64,000 nt of DNA from Simmondsia chinensis (GCA_018398585.1 JAGTTD010000006.1:5530501-5594500); one strand, 5' to 3'; positions 19,305-31,666 are shown, counted from the first letter of the stretch. Numbers and translations: made by a program. The notes: generated by a model not told the origin, from the sequence alone.

Positions 19305-20066
19305 CAATCTACTGTTGAACCGCGTTTAGAAAACGCGGTTCACTCCAAAAATAACCGAATTAGTTTATTCCAGTTATAAAACGCGTCTTTAAGACGCGTT
19401 TCATGTGAAAATAAACCGCGTTCGCGGTTTATTTGAAGATAAATCGCGTCTTTAAGACGCGGTTCATTTACAAATAAACCGCGTCTTTAAGACGCGGTTC
19501 ATACACAACTAAACCGCGTCTTAAAGACGCGGTTCATATTATTGTAAAAGACAAGTCTTGAAGTCAAGGACGCCCACGCTCGAAACGAATTCAAAATGAA
19601 ATGGATAAAATGACTATACAGGAAGGGTCACATGTAGATTTTGTAAGAGAAAATGCCATAATGTATTCACATGCAAGATGAAAAAGGAGCACAGGGCTCG
19701 GTTAGCAGCTAGCAGCAGTGAAATATATGACGGTAATATTTATTTATGTTTTATTTTTTTGAACATTTATTTATGTTTTATTTATATTATTTTTTATATA
19801 GTAGTTCGTTATTTATATATATCTATTAGTTTGTTATTTATGTTTTTTAACTCATAAAGCAGTATAACCGCGTTTACTAAACGCGGTTATTGTGATGGTA
19901 AACCGCGTTTACGAAACGCGGTTTATGATATAAACCGCATTTTGTAAACGCGGTTTATACTTATATAATTTTTTGTTCTTGATGCGGTTATTTTTACATA
20001 TAACCGCTTTTTGTGAACGCGGTTTAATATAACCGCGTTTATAAAACGCGGTTCAACAGTAGATTG
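19305..20066. mobile_element. Element with two clusters of short GC-rich palindromes and inverted ends
   Basis: The ends are inverted copies of CAATCTACTGTTGAACCGCG (left 19305, right to 20066). Within them, six palindromes of 22-24 nt of the form AACCGCGTCTTTAAGACGCG plus GTT lie at about 19318, 19378, 19411, 19441, 19476 and 19511. Five more of the form AACCGCGTTTA...AAACGCGGTT lie at 19866, 19900, 19932, 20002 and 20031. The roughly 330-bp centre has no recognised gene. Subterminal repeat clusters recall CACTA-like or foldback nonautonomous elements, but no 3-bp or other target duplication was found, so the class is unassigned. Confidence 0.6.
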
Positions 20067-21747
20067 GTAAATATTTATTTTTTAGCATTATTTTTTTTAT
20101 TTTTTTATTTTTCAGCATTATTTTGGGAACCGACTCCTATATATATCAGTTTTGTACATGGCAAATTTGAAGCTCTCAGTGTCACTGTTATAAACATTTA
20201 GTACTACAGAAGTAATTATCCCAGTAACTTAAGAATCAAGCAAAGATTTAAGAATGATTTAGCATTCTGATTTATGCTTCTCGTGAAAAATACTCACTGG
20301 GTTTGAAGTATGAATATTATAAAGTCTTATTTTATAGCTTCTGCTAAAATTGTATTGTTTTTAAGAGCAAGGATTGTTGTATCACACTCAAGACATCTAA
20401 ATCTAAGAAGATTGAATACCATATTAAAGAACCATCTCATCGTATTAAGCTATCAGGAGAACTCAAAAATGATTCATTCTATCGACAAGTATGCCCTTTG
20501 TCTAGGTTCTTTATTTTCACACTGGTTTTTGTGCACGAGCTATAGATTCACACAACGGCTTGAACAATCATTATAACTTTAGTCATCTTCTTGTATTCTT
20601 CTCCAAAAACAGAAAAACCTCTATACATCTTCAATAAGAACAATTGACTGAAACATATAAATCCTTATTGTTAAAATAAGAATGCGAAATTGGGATAAAT
20701 ATCTAAACACAACAATCAAATAAACGATACTGAAAGTGGAAGAATCGATTAAAATACCAAAGGTACCATGCTGTGGCAAAAACCACTTAGACGATTTTGC
20801 CGCGGCTCCAGTGCAAACAGTAGTGCTAGCGTCTGTCCTCCAGGATTGACACGATCCGACTCTTAATGTGCACTCATTATTACGGGGTAGGAGAGCCGAA
20901 GAACTTAGCCCAGAGAAAGATAAGGACGAAAATGGAGAGAGAGAGAGAAGACTCAGTAAGTTGTTGTTTTTGTTGATGGATATTAGTCTCCGTTGTAGAG
21001 CACGCTATTTATACAGTTGCAAGGGATTGGTAAACGGTAACAAGCAAGGAAATTTAACGGTTGTAATGAATTACAACAGCTAAAATTTTAATTAGCTATG
21101 AATCTCCAACAGTCATAATATAAACGGCTAGTAACGGCAATTGGGTAGTAAATAGGCACGGTTAAAATATTTAAAATAAATATATCCGTTGAGAAAAAGA
21201 TCACCCACCCCCAAGCACAGCATGGCAAGCGGCGCGTGCATGTGGTCCCACCATTCTCTCACCCCTAACTTTTTGATTAGCTCACACCCCTAATTTAATT
21301 CAAAGATTTGAGTGACATGCATACATTTAAGCTCAACAAAACTTCTCTCGTTTTTTTATGTGGGATGCAAGACTTATAATTTACACTTTGTTTGTATCTT
21401 TTTCTAACACTTATATCACGTTAGTTCTTCCCTAATTTATCGTTATCGAAACATAAACGCCCCGTTTACGCAGAGACAAAAGTAGAGATCTTTGTAGTGA
21501 AGTTGGTGACTAGTAGTAGTAGAATAAAGAAAAACTAAAGGCACTAGAAGCATGCTCAGCTCAAGTTTAAGAAAGCAAAAGGAGAGTTGAGTGAGATAGG
21601 TTGTCATGTAATATATGGTAGGTCATTAAACAACCACCTCATACTCACATGTTACCTTAGTCTACACACATTTAATTTTTTTAATTTTTAATTTATTATT
21701 ATTTTTATAAATAATAAAAAAAATTATTTTTATTATTACTTTTTTTA
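20067..21747. other. Intergenic region, no gene recognised
   Basis: Mostly AT-rich sequence. At 21005-21015 the minus strand reads CTGTATAAATAGCG, a good TATA-like box, followed on that strand by a CT-rich leader-like stretch (20990-20890) and GC-richer sequence to 20770. This could be a solo LTR or an isolated promoter on the minus strand, but no LTR ends or coding region could be matched. Confidence 0.35.
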
Positions 21748-21997
21748 GGGTTCATTTACCCGGCATTAAGGCACCGGATCCTATTAGAACTCTGAAGTTA
21801 AGCGTGCTTGGGCGAGAGTAGTACCAAGATGGGTGACCTCTTGGGAAGTTCTCGTGTTGCCAACCCTATAAGGTTGGGGGTTCTTGGAAACAGCCTCTTG
21901 GCAGTGTTACACCTTGAAGGGGTAAGGCTGCGTACATCCACCCCTCTTAGACTCCGCTTATGCGGGAGCCCTTGAGGCACTGGGTTTGTTATTGTTG
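21748..21997 (+). mobile_element. 5S rRNA-derived SINE with RTE-type tail, copy A
   Basis: The first 119 nt (21748-21866) align over their full length with plant 5S rRNA. The A-box region AAGTTAAGCGTGCTTGG, the intermediate element GGCGAGAGTAGTACCAAG and the C-box GATGGGTGACCTCTTGGGAA are all present. The rest (21870-21997) matches the 3' end of the RTE LINEs in this window: GGAAACAGCCTC, GGGGTAAGGCTGCGTACATC, GGGAGCCCTTGAGGCACTGG and a TTGTTATTGTTG tail. Flanking TTATTACTTTTTTT and TTATTACTATTTTTTT may be the target duplication. It would be transcribed by pol III from its internal type 1 promoter and mobilised by the LINE. Confidence 0.88.
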
Positions 21998-22854
21998 TAA
22001 TTTATTACTATTTTTTTCTTCTTATGAGATTTTCACGTTAACATAACCATCCATTTTTCAACGTCTCACTCCATTTCTCTTCCATGCCAAGTAAGAATAA
22101 TTGCTCCAAAGTCCATCTACTGTACTCATGAACCCCATCAAACCCTATTTGTAAGTTTAAATCAACCCGAACACAGCTCGATATTATTTATTCTTCATTT
22201 CTAATTTTCAGTTTCTTACTAATTTGAGTGAAAACTGAAAATAAAAGACAAAATATTAGAAAAAGTCGCTTCAAAAATCTGACTTTTAGTTTCTGGAAGA
22301 ATCAAAAATTGCAAATAGAAAACGATACTCAATGGGCTTAAAGAGTCGTGTGATATAACAACTGGGTTTGAATCAAACTCAACACGATCGAGTTAGCATC
22401 TTTAAGTAAATTAAACTAGCCAAATACTTGTATATATTATCATGTTCAGAAGCAAACATGATATTGTTATGCACTTTACAGTTGTCACCTTATGAAAATT
22501 CAATTTATCACATAACAATTTGTAGATGAAACACATGAATCAGCTTTTGAACTCTTTTCCTTTTCTTCTATAGCCATAAAGTACAAAGAAAAATGTAATA
22601 GTTCAATATACAAAAATAGAGAATAAAGTAAAAAAAAAAAAAAAAAAAAAAGTTGCCTTCCTCTTGCAAGATGAGCTGCTAGTATGTGACTTTGAGAAAG
22701 AAAACTCAGTAAAATTCAGTTGGTTATGAATGAGAATTCGTAAAGAATCAATGTAATGTAACGCGTATCCATGAATCTGTACACTCTTTGAAATCAGGCC
22801 TCGAATTCATCGTCATAACGCTTAGTTCAATCTAATTTTTTGAAATTCACTTGA
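21998..22854. other. Intergenic region and 3' flank of the ZAT-like gene
   Basis: AT-rich sequence with a 21-nt A run at about 22631-22651. The part next to 22855 is presumably the 3' UTR of the minus-strand gene. No other feature was recognised. Confidence 0.45.
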
Positions 22855-24327
22855 TCAGTTTGAGATTAGACCCATAAGTGGTTTGGGCTTGTGGGTGTCC
22901 TGAACCCACCATGGCTTGAACCCACCATGAATACTAGCACCGGCTTCTTCGTCAGCTGGTGCAGGGAGGTTCAGATCAAGGAAATTGCGGGTTTGCGGTG
23001 TTGGGTTATGAGTCCCAAGGCCCTGATTAATCTGACTATTAGAGTTGTCAGTAGCGACACCGGAAGCGAGTAAATGAGATCTCTTGTGGCCACCAAGTGC
23101 TTGGCCTGATGGAAAAACTTTGAAGCAAATTGGGCACTCATGATTTTGAGCTTTCTTCAAGTTATTTCCATTTTCAACCTTCTTTGCTTGTTCTTGATCA
23201 TGTAAACTCTTGTTAACCAAAGGAGACACTTCAGTTTGGCTGCTGTTTTCACTCACCTCGTGATTCGAACCCGAGCACCCTTTCAGCTTCTTATGGCTAG
23301 CTCTGTGACCTCCTAGAGCTTGGTATGAAACAAACGCTTTGTTACAGGTTGTACACTCAAATCTGCTCTTTTTTTCATCTTTCTTCCACAACTCAGAATC
23401 TAAAATATCGAAAGAAGCAATCTTTTTGATTGAATTCGCTTTGGTTTCTGGACTAAAAGAATCATCAATCTTCCTTTTACTTGAATCACCATTGGCCAAT
23501 TGAATCCCACACTTGTTCTCTAGCTCGTTTCTGACAAACCCATTAGCTGAAACTTCAACGTTGCTCACTTTACACTCATTCTTCTGATACCCATAACCAG
23601 AAAACTCTAATTTCTTTACTTCCTTTTCAAATTCTTTACTTCTTGTACCTAACTTTTTCTGCTCCTTCACATGATCACCACTATTAACACAACATTTCTT
23701 CTTGTTCTTGTTCTTGTTCGTGTTTGTCTTCGTGTCATCATTGATTTTCATGTTCCCGTTTGCTCGAAATGACGATTTTTCTTCCAAAAAGACAGAATTA
23801 TTGTCAGAAGATTCAGCAAATGAGCTCCCCCAGTGACCCACATCCATAGATAACATAATCAAAGACAAAGCAACATCTTTTTGTTCTGTTTCTTCAACAT
23901 CAGAAACAGATGAATATGCATTTTTATGATCATTATTAGCACCATTGATCCCTATGTACCTTGCTCTTCTACTTGATCTCCTAGCCCACTTCAGATCCTC
24001 CTCACCGTCGGATTGGATCTCCATCGATCCCACCCTTTGATTCTGACCATTCGAATTCCACGACGAAACCGGTGAATCATTACGGCCATCTGCTGCTCTC
24101 CATGTCTTTCTGGATCTCCCTCTCAGCTCGTACTCGAGCCCCCGTTTGGGTTTCGACCCCTTCTTTGATCCTGACCGTTCGTTTTTCCGACGATAATGAT
24201 GATCAGATTGGTTGTTATTGTTGATCAAATGAGACCTCATATGACCACCTAAGGATCTACCACAAGGGAAACTTTTGCTGCAGAACTTACACATATGCTT
24301 CAACTCCATCTTTGCTTCTTCCTCCAT
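22855..24327 (-). CDS. ZAT-like C1-2i C2H2 zinc-finger repressor, 490 aa, intronless
   Basis: The intact single-exon frame has three plant-type fingers: [21 protein letters not shown] at residues 13-33, [17 protein letters not shown] at about 325-345, and [21 protein letters not shown] at about 398-418. An EAR motif, LDLNLPAP, is at about 450-457. The QALGGH core is specific to plants and contacts DNA; EAR motifs recruit TOPLESS-type co-repressors. A basic stretch after finger 1 (KKGSKPKRG) is a likely nuclear signal, and ALSLIMLS near residue 155 may be the L-box-like segment of this family. This combination resembles ZAT1/ZAT4/ZAT9-type proteins, but it is longer than those (about 270-315 aa), mainly through the K/S/N-rich spacer between fingers 1 and 2. 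Finger 1 has RSLGGH instead of QALGGH. The start is the first ATG of the frame. Confidence 0.93.
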   Translation of the reverse strand: MEEEAKMELKHMCKFCSKSFPCGRSLGGHMRSHLINNNNQSDHHYRRKNERSGSKKGSKPKRGLEYELRGRSRKTWRAADGRNDSPVSSWNSNGQNQRVGSMEIQSDGEEDLKWARRSSRRARYIGINGANNDHKNAYSSVSDVEETEQKDVALSLIMLSMDVGHWGSSFAESSDNNSVFLEEKSSFRANGNMKINDDTKTNTNKNKNKKKCCVNSGDHVKEQKKLGTRSKEFEKEVKKLEFSGYGYQKNECKVSNVEVSANGFVRNELENKCGIQLANGDSSKRKIDDSFSPETKANSIKKIASFDILDSELWKKDEKKSRFECTTCNKAFVSYQALGGHRASHKKLKGCSGSNHEVSENSSQTEVSPLVNKSLHDQEQAKKVENGNNLKKAQNHECPICFKVFPSGQALGGHKRSHLLASGVATDNSNSQINQGLGTHNPTPQTRNFLDLNLPAPADEEAGASIHGGFKPWWVQDTHKPKPLMGLISN

Positions 24328-26997
24328 GGATCAAACTTGAAAAACACTCAAAAATACACAAAAAAAACACAAAAAATGCAGGAAAAAAGGGTTCTAATGA
24401 ATGAAAAAGAGGAACCCAGATGGGTAAAAATGAAAATCAGGTGAGAAAAAAGGGGAATTTGGTAGATCAAAATAGAGGGGTTGAAATGCGGTTAAGTAAG
24501 AAGTTGGAGAGGAACAACCCAATCTTAGGTGTCTATAGGAGAGCAAGAATAAGATCTGATGCACTAAAAGAGCTCCCCACTTAGTACTACTAGCTTGTGG
24601 GTAGTTGAAATTCCAACTCAAATATTAAAAAAAATAAAAATATTAAGGAAAAAAAAATGCTATATTTACTTAATTTAGGTAATTATTTTGTTTATCTAAT
24701 AATTTGCTGGTAAATTATTGGGTTATAAAAATAGTATAAGATAATTTCTTTTTTGTTAAGTCGGTAAATTATTCTCATATTATATATTGGATATGCAAAT
24801 TAGGTACATCTGGATTCCTGTATATGAGAAAAGATCATTAGATTATAAGAAAAGTAATGCTGAGTTAATTACTTCTTTTAGGTGGTACGGAGCTAAATTG
24901 ACCATGATAATGCGCATTCGACGAGTGCGATTGATAAAACTCATTTTGGGTTCGATTTTATGTATTGATATTTAGTTTTTGGTTAGTTTAATTGATCGAT
25001 TACATAAATTTTTTTTTTTTGGCGATTGATCGAGTTTAAAAAATAACAAAATAACAACACTACTGCAAAAGGTGTGGTGAACCACATTAAACGTCTATTC
25101 CTATGGCTCTCCACCCCAAAATGGCACAATATGAGGTGAATATGCGACTTGGAGTAAATAATAACCATAAATTTTTACAAAGATACTCTAATATATTAAC
25201 ATTTTTATTCCGTCAGCAAAACTACTCCAGCTATATTTAAAATCAAAATGTTAGGAGAAATAGATCACTAATAAAAACCATAAATTTAAAAAAAATTGCT
25301 CTAACATTAATATTTTTACTTTGACAATAATAATACCCTTTATTAATTTATTTATTTGGATTTTTCATTTTTTTTTTTATTTTATAATTTTGGGTGTGAA
25401 GTGGTTCTAAATTTAGGGAGGGTGGGGAGAAATCCATGCAGAGAAGCAAAGTGAAAGGGAGAAAAGAGAGTGGGGGGGATAGCAGCAGGGCTACTCAACT
25501 GAGGATCCTACCGTTAAACCATCTTGATCCAACGGCTGATATCGTTTTTGGTGTTGTTGGCCCAATTCTAAAGGATCTTTTATTGTTTGGGAACCTACTA
25601 ATAAACTAACTGCCCCCCACCCCCTCACTTAACCATCAGCTTATGCATAATTTGCATAATCATTAGAGCAAAAATATTAATATTAGAATATCTTTTTAAA
25701 ATATTTTAACTATTATTTATCATATATCTTGTTATGAGAATAACATTTTTCTGTTAGCAATAATAATACCCTATATATATAATACTATATTATTAGGTTA
25801 TAATATAATAGTTATTTATTTTTTTAATCTAATAATTTCTAAACATATATATAGTACTCATATGAACAAGAACAACTGTATGGTTTGTTATTTGTAGTTT
25901 TTAATAAAATTAAAAAGTTATATTTTCTGAATAGTTGGTTTTTTTGTTTTGAATTTTTTTCCTTAATTTGAGTGAAAATTGAAAACTTAAAACCGAAAAT
26001 CAAGAAGTTAAAAAATCAGTTTTGAAAGCCTAGTTTTAGTTTTTCGAAACAAAAGGTTGCAAATAAAAAGCAAAACCGAACAAATTTTAAATTGTAAGTA
26101 CAAAATATTTTCACTTAATTGTTCTTTGCTTTGTGTTGTTGCTAAGAGCATCCTCATTCTATAATTTAAATTTAGGGCTAGGATCCGTGCAGTAAGATAA
26201 TCCCAGTGATAACTAAGGTGTTAATGTAACGATTTGTCTTCCAACTCTCTAAAGCAAGAGTTCTAGAGTTCTAAGCTTATCATTCGCTTCTTCAAGTATT
26301 GGTTTCCCTTTTTAAGGAGTATGAAATACTCTTCTATCCCTTAAAACAGAAAATACCAGTGACTGACACCTGTTCCCCCAACGTCGGCCATGATGGCATC
26401 ATTTTTTATTTTCTAAAAAATTAAGAAGTACGATTGAGCAAACAAAAAAGTTTAATCAATTATGCAGTTACATGAAAACTATAAACAAAAACAATAAATT
26501 TTGTAAAAAGCAAGATTATGTATGAGAAGATATTTTTAAACTGTAAAATGATAATTATTTACTAACTTTTTAATAATTGTTTCACACATATCTAACATAC
26601 TAAAATATATTAAATATACAGAGTATTTTTATGTCGCTATTCTTTGCTTTGTGTTGCTACTAAGTAATCTGTCTCACTCTTCCTCCCACTAAAATGCCGC
26701 AACTTGGGTGCTACTTGCACTCTTGGCTGTTACTTTCTCTCTCCTATTATACATTATTCTTGCCCATTCAAATCATGCCACCCCGAGCACGTCAAAATCC
26801 CAAGCAACCTAAGTAATTGCTCGGATATATTTACTGAAAAGATATTGCTTGGACCTCCCACTTTGCTAAGTACTCTTTTTTAAAAACTAATTATATTATC
26901 AGTTTACTTTTATCACAAATAACCATTCATTTTGGGATGTACATATACAACATAAAGGCCCAACAAATTAGATGATGTTATAATTATCGATTGTTGC
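24328..26997. other. Upstream region of the ZAT-like gene and AT-rich intergenic DNA
   Basis: The first 300 bp or so upstream should contain the 5' UTR and promoter; no clear TATA box was singled out. GA-rich and C-rich stretches at 25430-25480 and 25608-25625 stand out from an otherwise AT-rich background. No gene or complete element was recognised. Confidence 0.4.
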
Positions 26998-27150
26998 TGT
27001 ACAAAATGGTCCCATATCGAAAAATACAAGGGAAGGATACCAAGTTATATACCATGTGGGCTCCTCCAACAATTGCCAATTGGTTTTTGAATAGAACGCC
27101 ACTTGGGTTGTAACATTGGCATCATAGCCGGCAATCCTCGGATCGATTCC
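26998..27150 (+). mobile_element. TRIM-like LTR remnant with Met-tRNA-type primer site, copy 1
   Basis: A segment of about 118 bp begins TGTACAAAATGGTCCCATAT and ends GGGTTGTAACA. It is followed directly by TTGGCATCATAGCCGG, a slightly mutated TGGTATCAGAGCC primer site. The length and the TGT...ACA ends fit the short LTRs of TRIM elements. A second homologous copy is at 31032. No second LTR was found nearby. Confidence 0.5.
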
Positions 27151-27273
27151 AAGGCAATGATACCAGGTGGGTTATTCCACCCATTTTCAATTGATTTAGG
27201 GATTGCAATTTATAATTGGATGAGCGTGTAGAATAGAAAGCACCGCATATTAATAAGTAATACTAAGCAAGGC

Positions 27274-27345
27274 TTGGTCTGATGGTGGTGATCACCAGGG
27301 GGCCAAGGACGTCACCCGAGATCGAATCCTACTAGCAACAAAGGA
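27274..27345 (+). mobile_element. tRNA-like SINE head remnant
   Basis: GGCTTGGTCTGATGGTGGTG resembles a pol III A box region, and GATCGAATCCTAC a B box. A homologous copy (GGCTTGGTCTAGTGGTGATG) is at 54970. No tail or target duplication could be defined. Confidence 0.35.
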
Positions 27346-30300
27346 CCCTAACCCCTCCTACAAAGTAAAAAAACACTAACAGATATTATAATAGATAGTG
27401 ACCTATCCAAAGTGTATTTAAACTGGCTTGGGATCTTACTTATCAAATAAACTCGTTTTAGACCTCTAAAATCTTCGGATCGGTCCTAATACCACCTTAT
27501 ACTTTGGTGCAAGGTCAAGGATAGCCTTCAGGTAACCTCTAAAGTTATTTTGTTCAGATTACCTTTTAAAACTTGACTTATGAGTTTTTTATCGACTTTA
27601 GTAAGCAAAAATAGGGTAAGCGTTAAGGGCCTATTGACCTAACCCGATACCACCCGAACATAAATATTAATCTAATTTTGCAAATGTTATGGAGAGAATA
27701 TTTCTATCTAAATAATGGTGCATTGATCACCTAACGGTTGAGAAACATGTTACTTGTGGCTATTTTTTTTGGTATCCTATTGATTTCCTTTTTTTATACA
27801 ATTGAAGTCAAAATTCAAATAAAATCCGATTGATTTCGTATCGGATATAGTATTTTAATGCCTCTTTGGTTTTTTTTTTTTTTTTTTTTTATAGATTTAA
27901 GTTTTTAAGAAACTAAAAATTAAGCTTGAAAACTGACTTTTTCTATTTTTTGATTTTTATTTTCAGTTTTTTTTTGTTTAATTTGGGTGAAAATTAAAAA
28001 TAAAAACCAAGTATGAGCAAATCATTTTCAAAATATTGCTTTTATTTTTGTTTATTTTTTTTAAAGCAAAAGGAGCAAACTATTAGTTGTACATTATTTG
28101 AGATGTACAAATTTAATGTAAACATATAACTTATAATATAGATTTAAGAGTTTTTTAATTGAAAATCATCTATATTTTAGGCCCAATTTTAAAAAATTGC
28201 ATAGATTTTTTAATTGTTTAACTAAACTTTCTAAAATTTTTCAATGTGATACCGTTAACATGGGCCAATTTTCACTGACGTGGCAATATGAAAACTAGAG
28301 AAAATAATAAGAAGCTAGAATTTACATTTAAAATAAATTTAAAAATTTAAATGCATTTTAAAATATTTTAAAACTCTAAAAGTTTGTAAACTTTTAGAAA
28401 ATTACTTTGTATATTTTTAAAAACGTTAGCAAAAACCAACGGATGTTAACGATGTCACATTAAGGTGTGATATTGAAAATTTTTAGAAAATATGGATAAG
28501 AAATTGAAAAGTTAGAAATTTATATGCTTTCCTGAAACTCCGCATAAAATTTAGGTGGCTTTTAGTAAGAAAATCTTAAAATTAAAGCAGGTCTTGCAGC
28601 AAACAAACCGAGGATATTATTTATCGATCATTTACATATTTAGGGAACATATACTTGGACGTTTGTATGAGATTGAATGTTTATCTTTAATAACTAATAG
28701 ATTAATTGTGCGTTGTTCACTTACTATGAGTTAAAAAAATATAACATCATTGACTTTTGAAAGGAAAATGAAAAAAAATATTGGAAGAAAATAGTCATCT
28801 ATGACATAATGACTCGACTTAAATTAACTCGGAAACTCAAGGTCGGATTAAAAAATTCATAACTCGATTTAAAATAACCTAAACTCGATGTAACCTTTTT
28901 TTTTTTTTTTGTGTTCTTTTGTAGTTCTTCTGTTCTGATCCTCAATTCTTTGTTGCCACTGATTCTGCCACGTAGTGCTTGTACTCCTTGCAAAACAAGA
29001 TAAAGCAATAGGCAAGTCGAGCACCTCCTTCGAGTTGGTGTCTTATCTCAAAAGGGTCTGCTCTTAGGGTTTAGGATAGAGACAAAACATAGCCTAGCTA
29101 TTGTCACAGTCACTAATCCAAGGGGGCGTCTTTGACTAATCTCGATTGATCGACCTATATCTTGAAATATTGAAAAAAATAATCGATATTATTACCATTA
29201 AACCTATGTCGAAAAGCAAGGAAATTTGTTTATTATGCAAAGGGGCTAATTTGTTAACCAAATATAAGTACAATATTTTCTTTGTGTTTTTAAGAAATAT
29301 GTGTTTTGAAAAGCTAATACCTAATATTTAGTGAAAATAGTTGATGCTCTATATCAGTACAAAGTGGGTAAAATGGGCAGACTTATAAAATCTAGAACTA
29401 TATTATATTCCAATAGCACGTAATCGACCAACTATAAATATTGAACGCCTCAATTATATTAATGTTGGCCTTCTAACTATTGTACATCCAACTCAAACAC
29501 CTTTGTGCTTGCAACAATTCCGACCACCTTAAGGACGCTAACTTGGTACGATTCGACACCTCGCTGTACAGCCAAGCCCGCCAATACAACCAATCCCCCC
29601 ACTTCAACACTAGAACCATGCATCGATACAACCCTTTACCCTAAATTGCCAAAACTATCGAGCAACAAAGAAAAATAAAGGATCTAAAGAACTGACCATT
29701 GTCCTGACTCATCAAACAAAATCGGCATCTGATATCCCAGGTTGAATTGAGGATTCTTCTACATAATTATCTATTCAAAAAACATAATAAATAAATCAAA
29801 ATGCCATTATAATTTTATAAGAAAGTATCATAAAATAAACACTAATTTGATTGTAATATTGTTAACATACAAGGGTAATTAAGTTAATAAGCATTGATGG
29901 TAACAAGATTAGCAACTAAGATAATTATAAGGTGAATAATTATAGTCTTAATGATTGTTAGTGACAATTAGACAGCAAAGTTGCACCTTAAAATAGTTGG
30001 TTGTTGCAGCCTACATACCTTCAAAGAAGCACTCATAATATGAACCTAATCACCATTATTAGGGATAAATATTTTCATTTATATGGAGTAGTAGCTGAGT
30101 GTGCTGAATATGGTGATCTGACCATCAATGTCTGAGTGCTTCAATGTTGATCCATCTTAAATCTAGCGAGATTTCATAGTTTTAGTTGTTGGTAAAAGTA
30201 ATGTTAATGAGCAACCAAAACACGACTTAAGAACTAACCAAAAAAATCAACTCGAGCTACAATATAATGATCTTGGGAGTGGCTGTGACGAATATAAAAT

Positions 30301-31031
30301 CAATCGAAGATATTAGAGAGTAGAAGAAGAGATTAAACTGAAGAATCGTTGTGTTGTGGAAAGCTCCACTAGTTTAATATGAGGCCTACCTCAGTAGTGT
30401 ACTCTAAGGGAATGGAATGGAACACGCATCAACTTGCTCAGTAATAGAGTGGATAAAACTAACTTTGAAAGAGAAAGTATGAGAGTGGATAAGATATGCT
30501 TCAGTGTTTTAGTGTGTGTAAATTGGTCTACCAAGGTACCTTATTTATAGGTCATGTTCTTTTCATCGAAGGAATTGATAATGCCAGAAAATCCGGCATT
30601 GAAATAGAAGGAATGTGCAGTCCTGTAAGGAGCAAAAGATCTGCCTTAATCAAGGAAAGCGTGTATATGGAAGAAGTGGGCATTTACCCGGTCAAAATTG
30701 TATCTCGAGCTCGAACTTGCAGCCTTAAGTACAAACTTAGAGTAAGGATGAAAGATTGGTCTCTTAAGCTCGAGCTGGGGCATGGATGAATAGCTGGAGC
30801 TCGAGCTTGCAGCCTTGAGCTCAGCCAAGAAGGTAACGCATCTCGAGTATGGTTTTGTCACAACGAATAAAAATATAGGGCCATATAAATAAAGGTCTGA
30901 GTCTGAAAAAGTTGACGTGAAGCACCGGCGGGGCACGTAGGCAAGTGTGGCTCATCAAGCCCACTCTAAGCCCTCAAGACTTTACCAAGTCAAAGGAAAG
31001 GGGTACCTAAAATGGTCTTCCCACTTCTTTA
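27346..31031. other. Intergenic AT-rich DNA, no gene recognised
   Basis: Long T and A runs occur at 27871-27890 and 28896-28910. A minus-strand TATA-like CCTATAAATAAGG lies at about 30537-30549, next to leader-like sequence. Stretches around 29460-29760 and 30640-30990 are less AT-rich but show no recognisable protein in any frame. They may be old LTR or LINE relics. Confidence 0.35.
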
Positions 31032-31185
31032 CAGTACAAAATAGTCCCAAATTAAAAAATATAAGGAAATGATACCAAGTTGTATACCAAGTTGGTTACT
31101 CCACTCATTGCTAATTGATTATGGGATAGAACTCCCCTTGGGCTATAACAATGGTATCTGAGTTGTCAATCCTCAGATGGATTTT
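31032..31185 (+). mobile_element. TRIM-like LTR remnant with primer site, copy 2
   Basis: The sequence is homologous to 26998-27150: AGTACAAAATAGTCCCAAAT at the start, GGGCTATAACA at the end, then ATGGTATCTGAGTTG in the primer-site position. The similarity continues past the primer site (GTCAATCCTCAGATGGAT). Confidence 0.5.
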
Positions 31186-31551
31186 AAGGAGCTCTATTTG
31201 GTATGGAATGGACCTTGTATCGAGTCTTGCTCGGTCAGGGATTAAAGAACATGAACCAGTAGAACAAAATTGAAGCATCCAACCTCTTAAATTCCAGAAT
31301 CAGTTCATTTTTGCTCCTTGTGGTTGCTTTTGTTTTAGTTTGGCACCCATTTGTATTTTAATGTGCTTTTGAGAGTGTCTGTCAATTATCAAAAATGATC
31401 AATTAGAAACGAGTTTCCCATTATCTTCCACATGATTTTGATTATATATATGTTTGCCTCTCTCCGGTAAATCTACGGCTATATTTTGGGGATTTTTTTT
31501 CCGATGTTTCATTTGTTTACCTTATGCTAATCATCAACTTTAGTTTTTCAC

Positions 31552-31555
<4 letters not shown>

Positions 31556-31589
<34 letters not shown>
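31556..31589 (+). repeat. Poly-A tract, 34 nt
   Basis: An uninterrupted A run. It may be the tail of an unrecognised retroposon, but no body upstream was identified. Confidence 0.8.
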
Positions 31590-31594
<5 letters not shown>

Positions 31595-31666
31595 TTATAT
31601 GATTTTACATTGAACAAATGAATATAAATAAATAATTTTGAAATATTTGTTCCATAGATATGAATG

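Noticed and set aside
19305..20066. CRISPR array
   Set aside because: The repeats are palindromes with unequal spacing and no unique spacers of constant length, in a plant nuclear context.
20868..21083. 71-codon plus-strand ORF near a TATA-like motif
   Set aside because: The TATA box faces the other strand and the peptide has no family resemblance.
21748..21866. Genuine 5S rRNA gene
   Set aside because: The copy is single, has several mutations, lacks the T-run terminator and is joined to an RTE tail also seen in three other places, so it is a SINE head.
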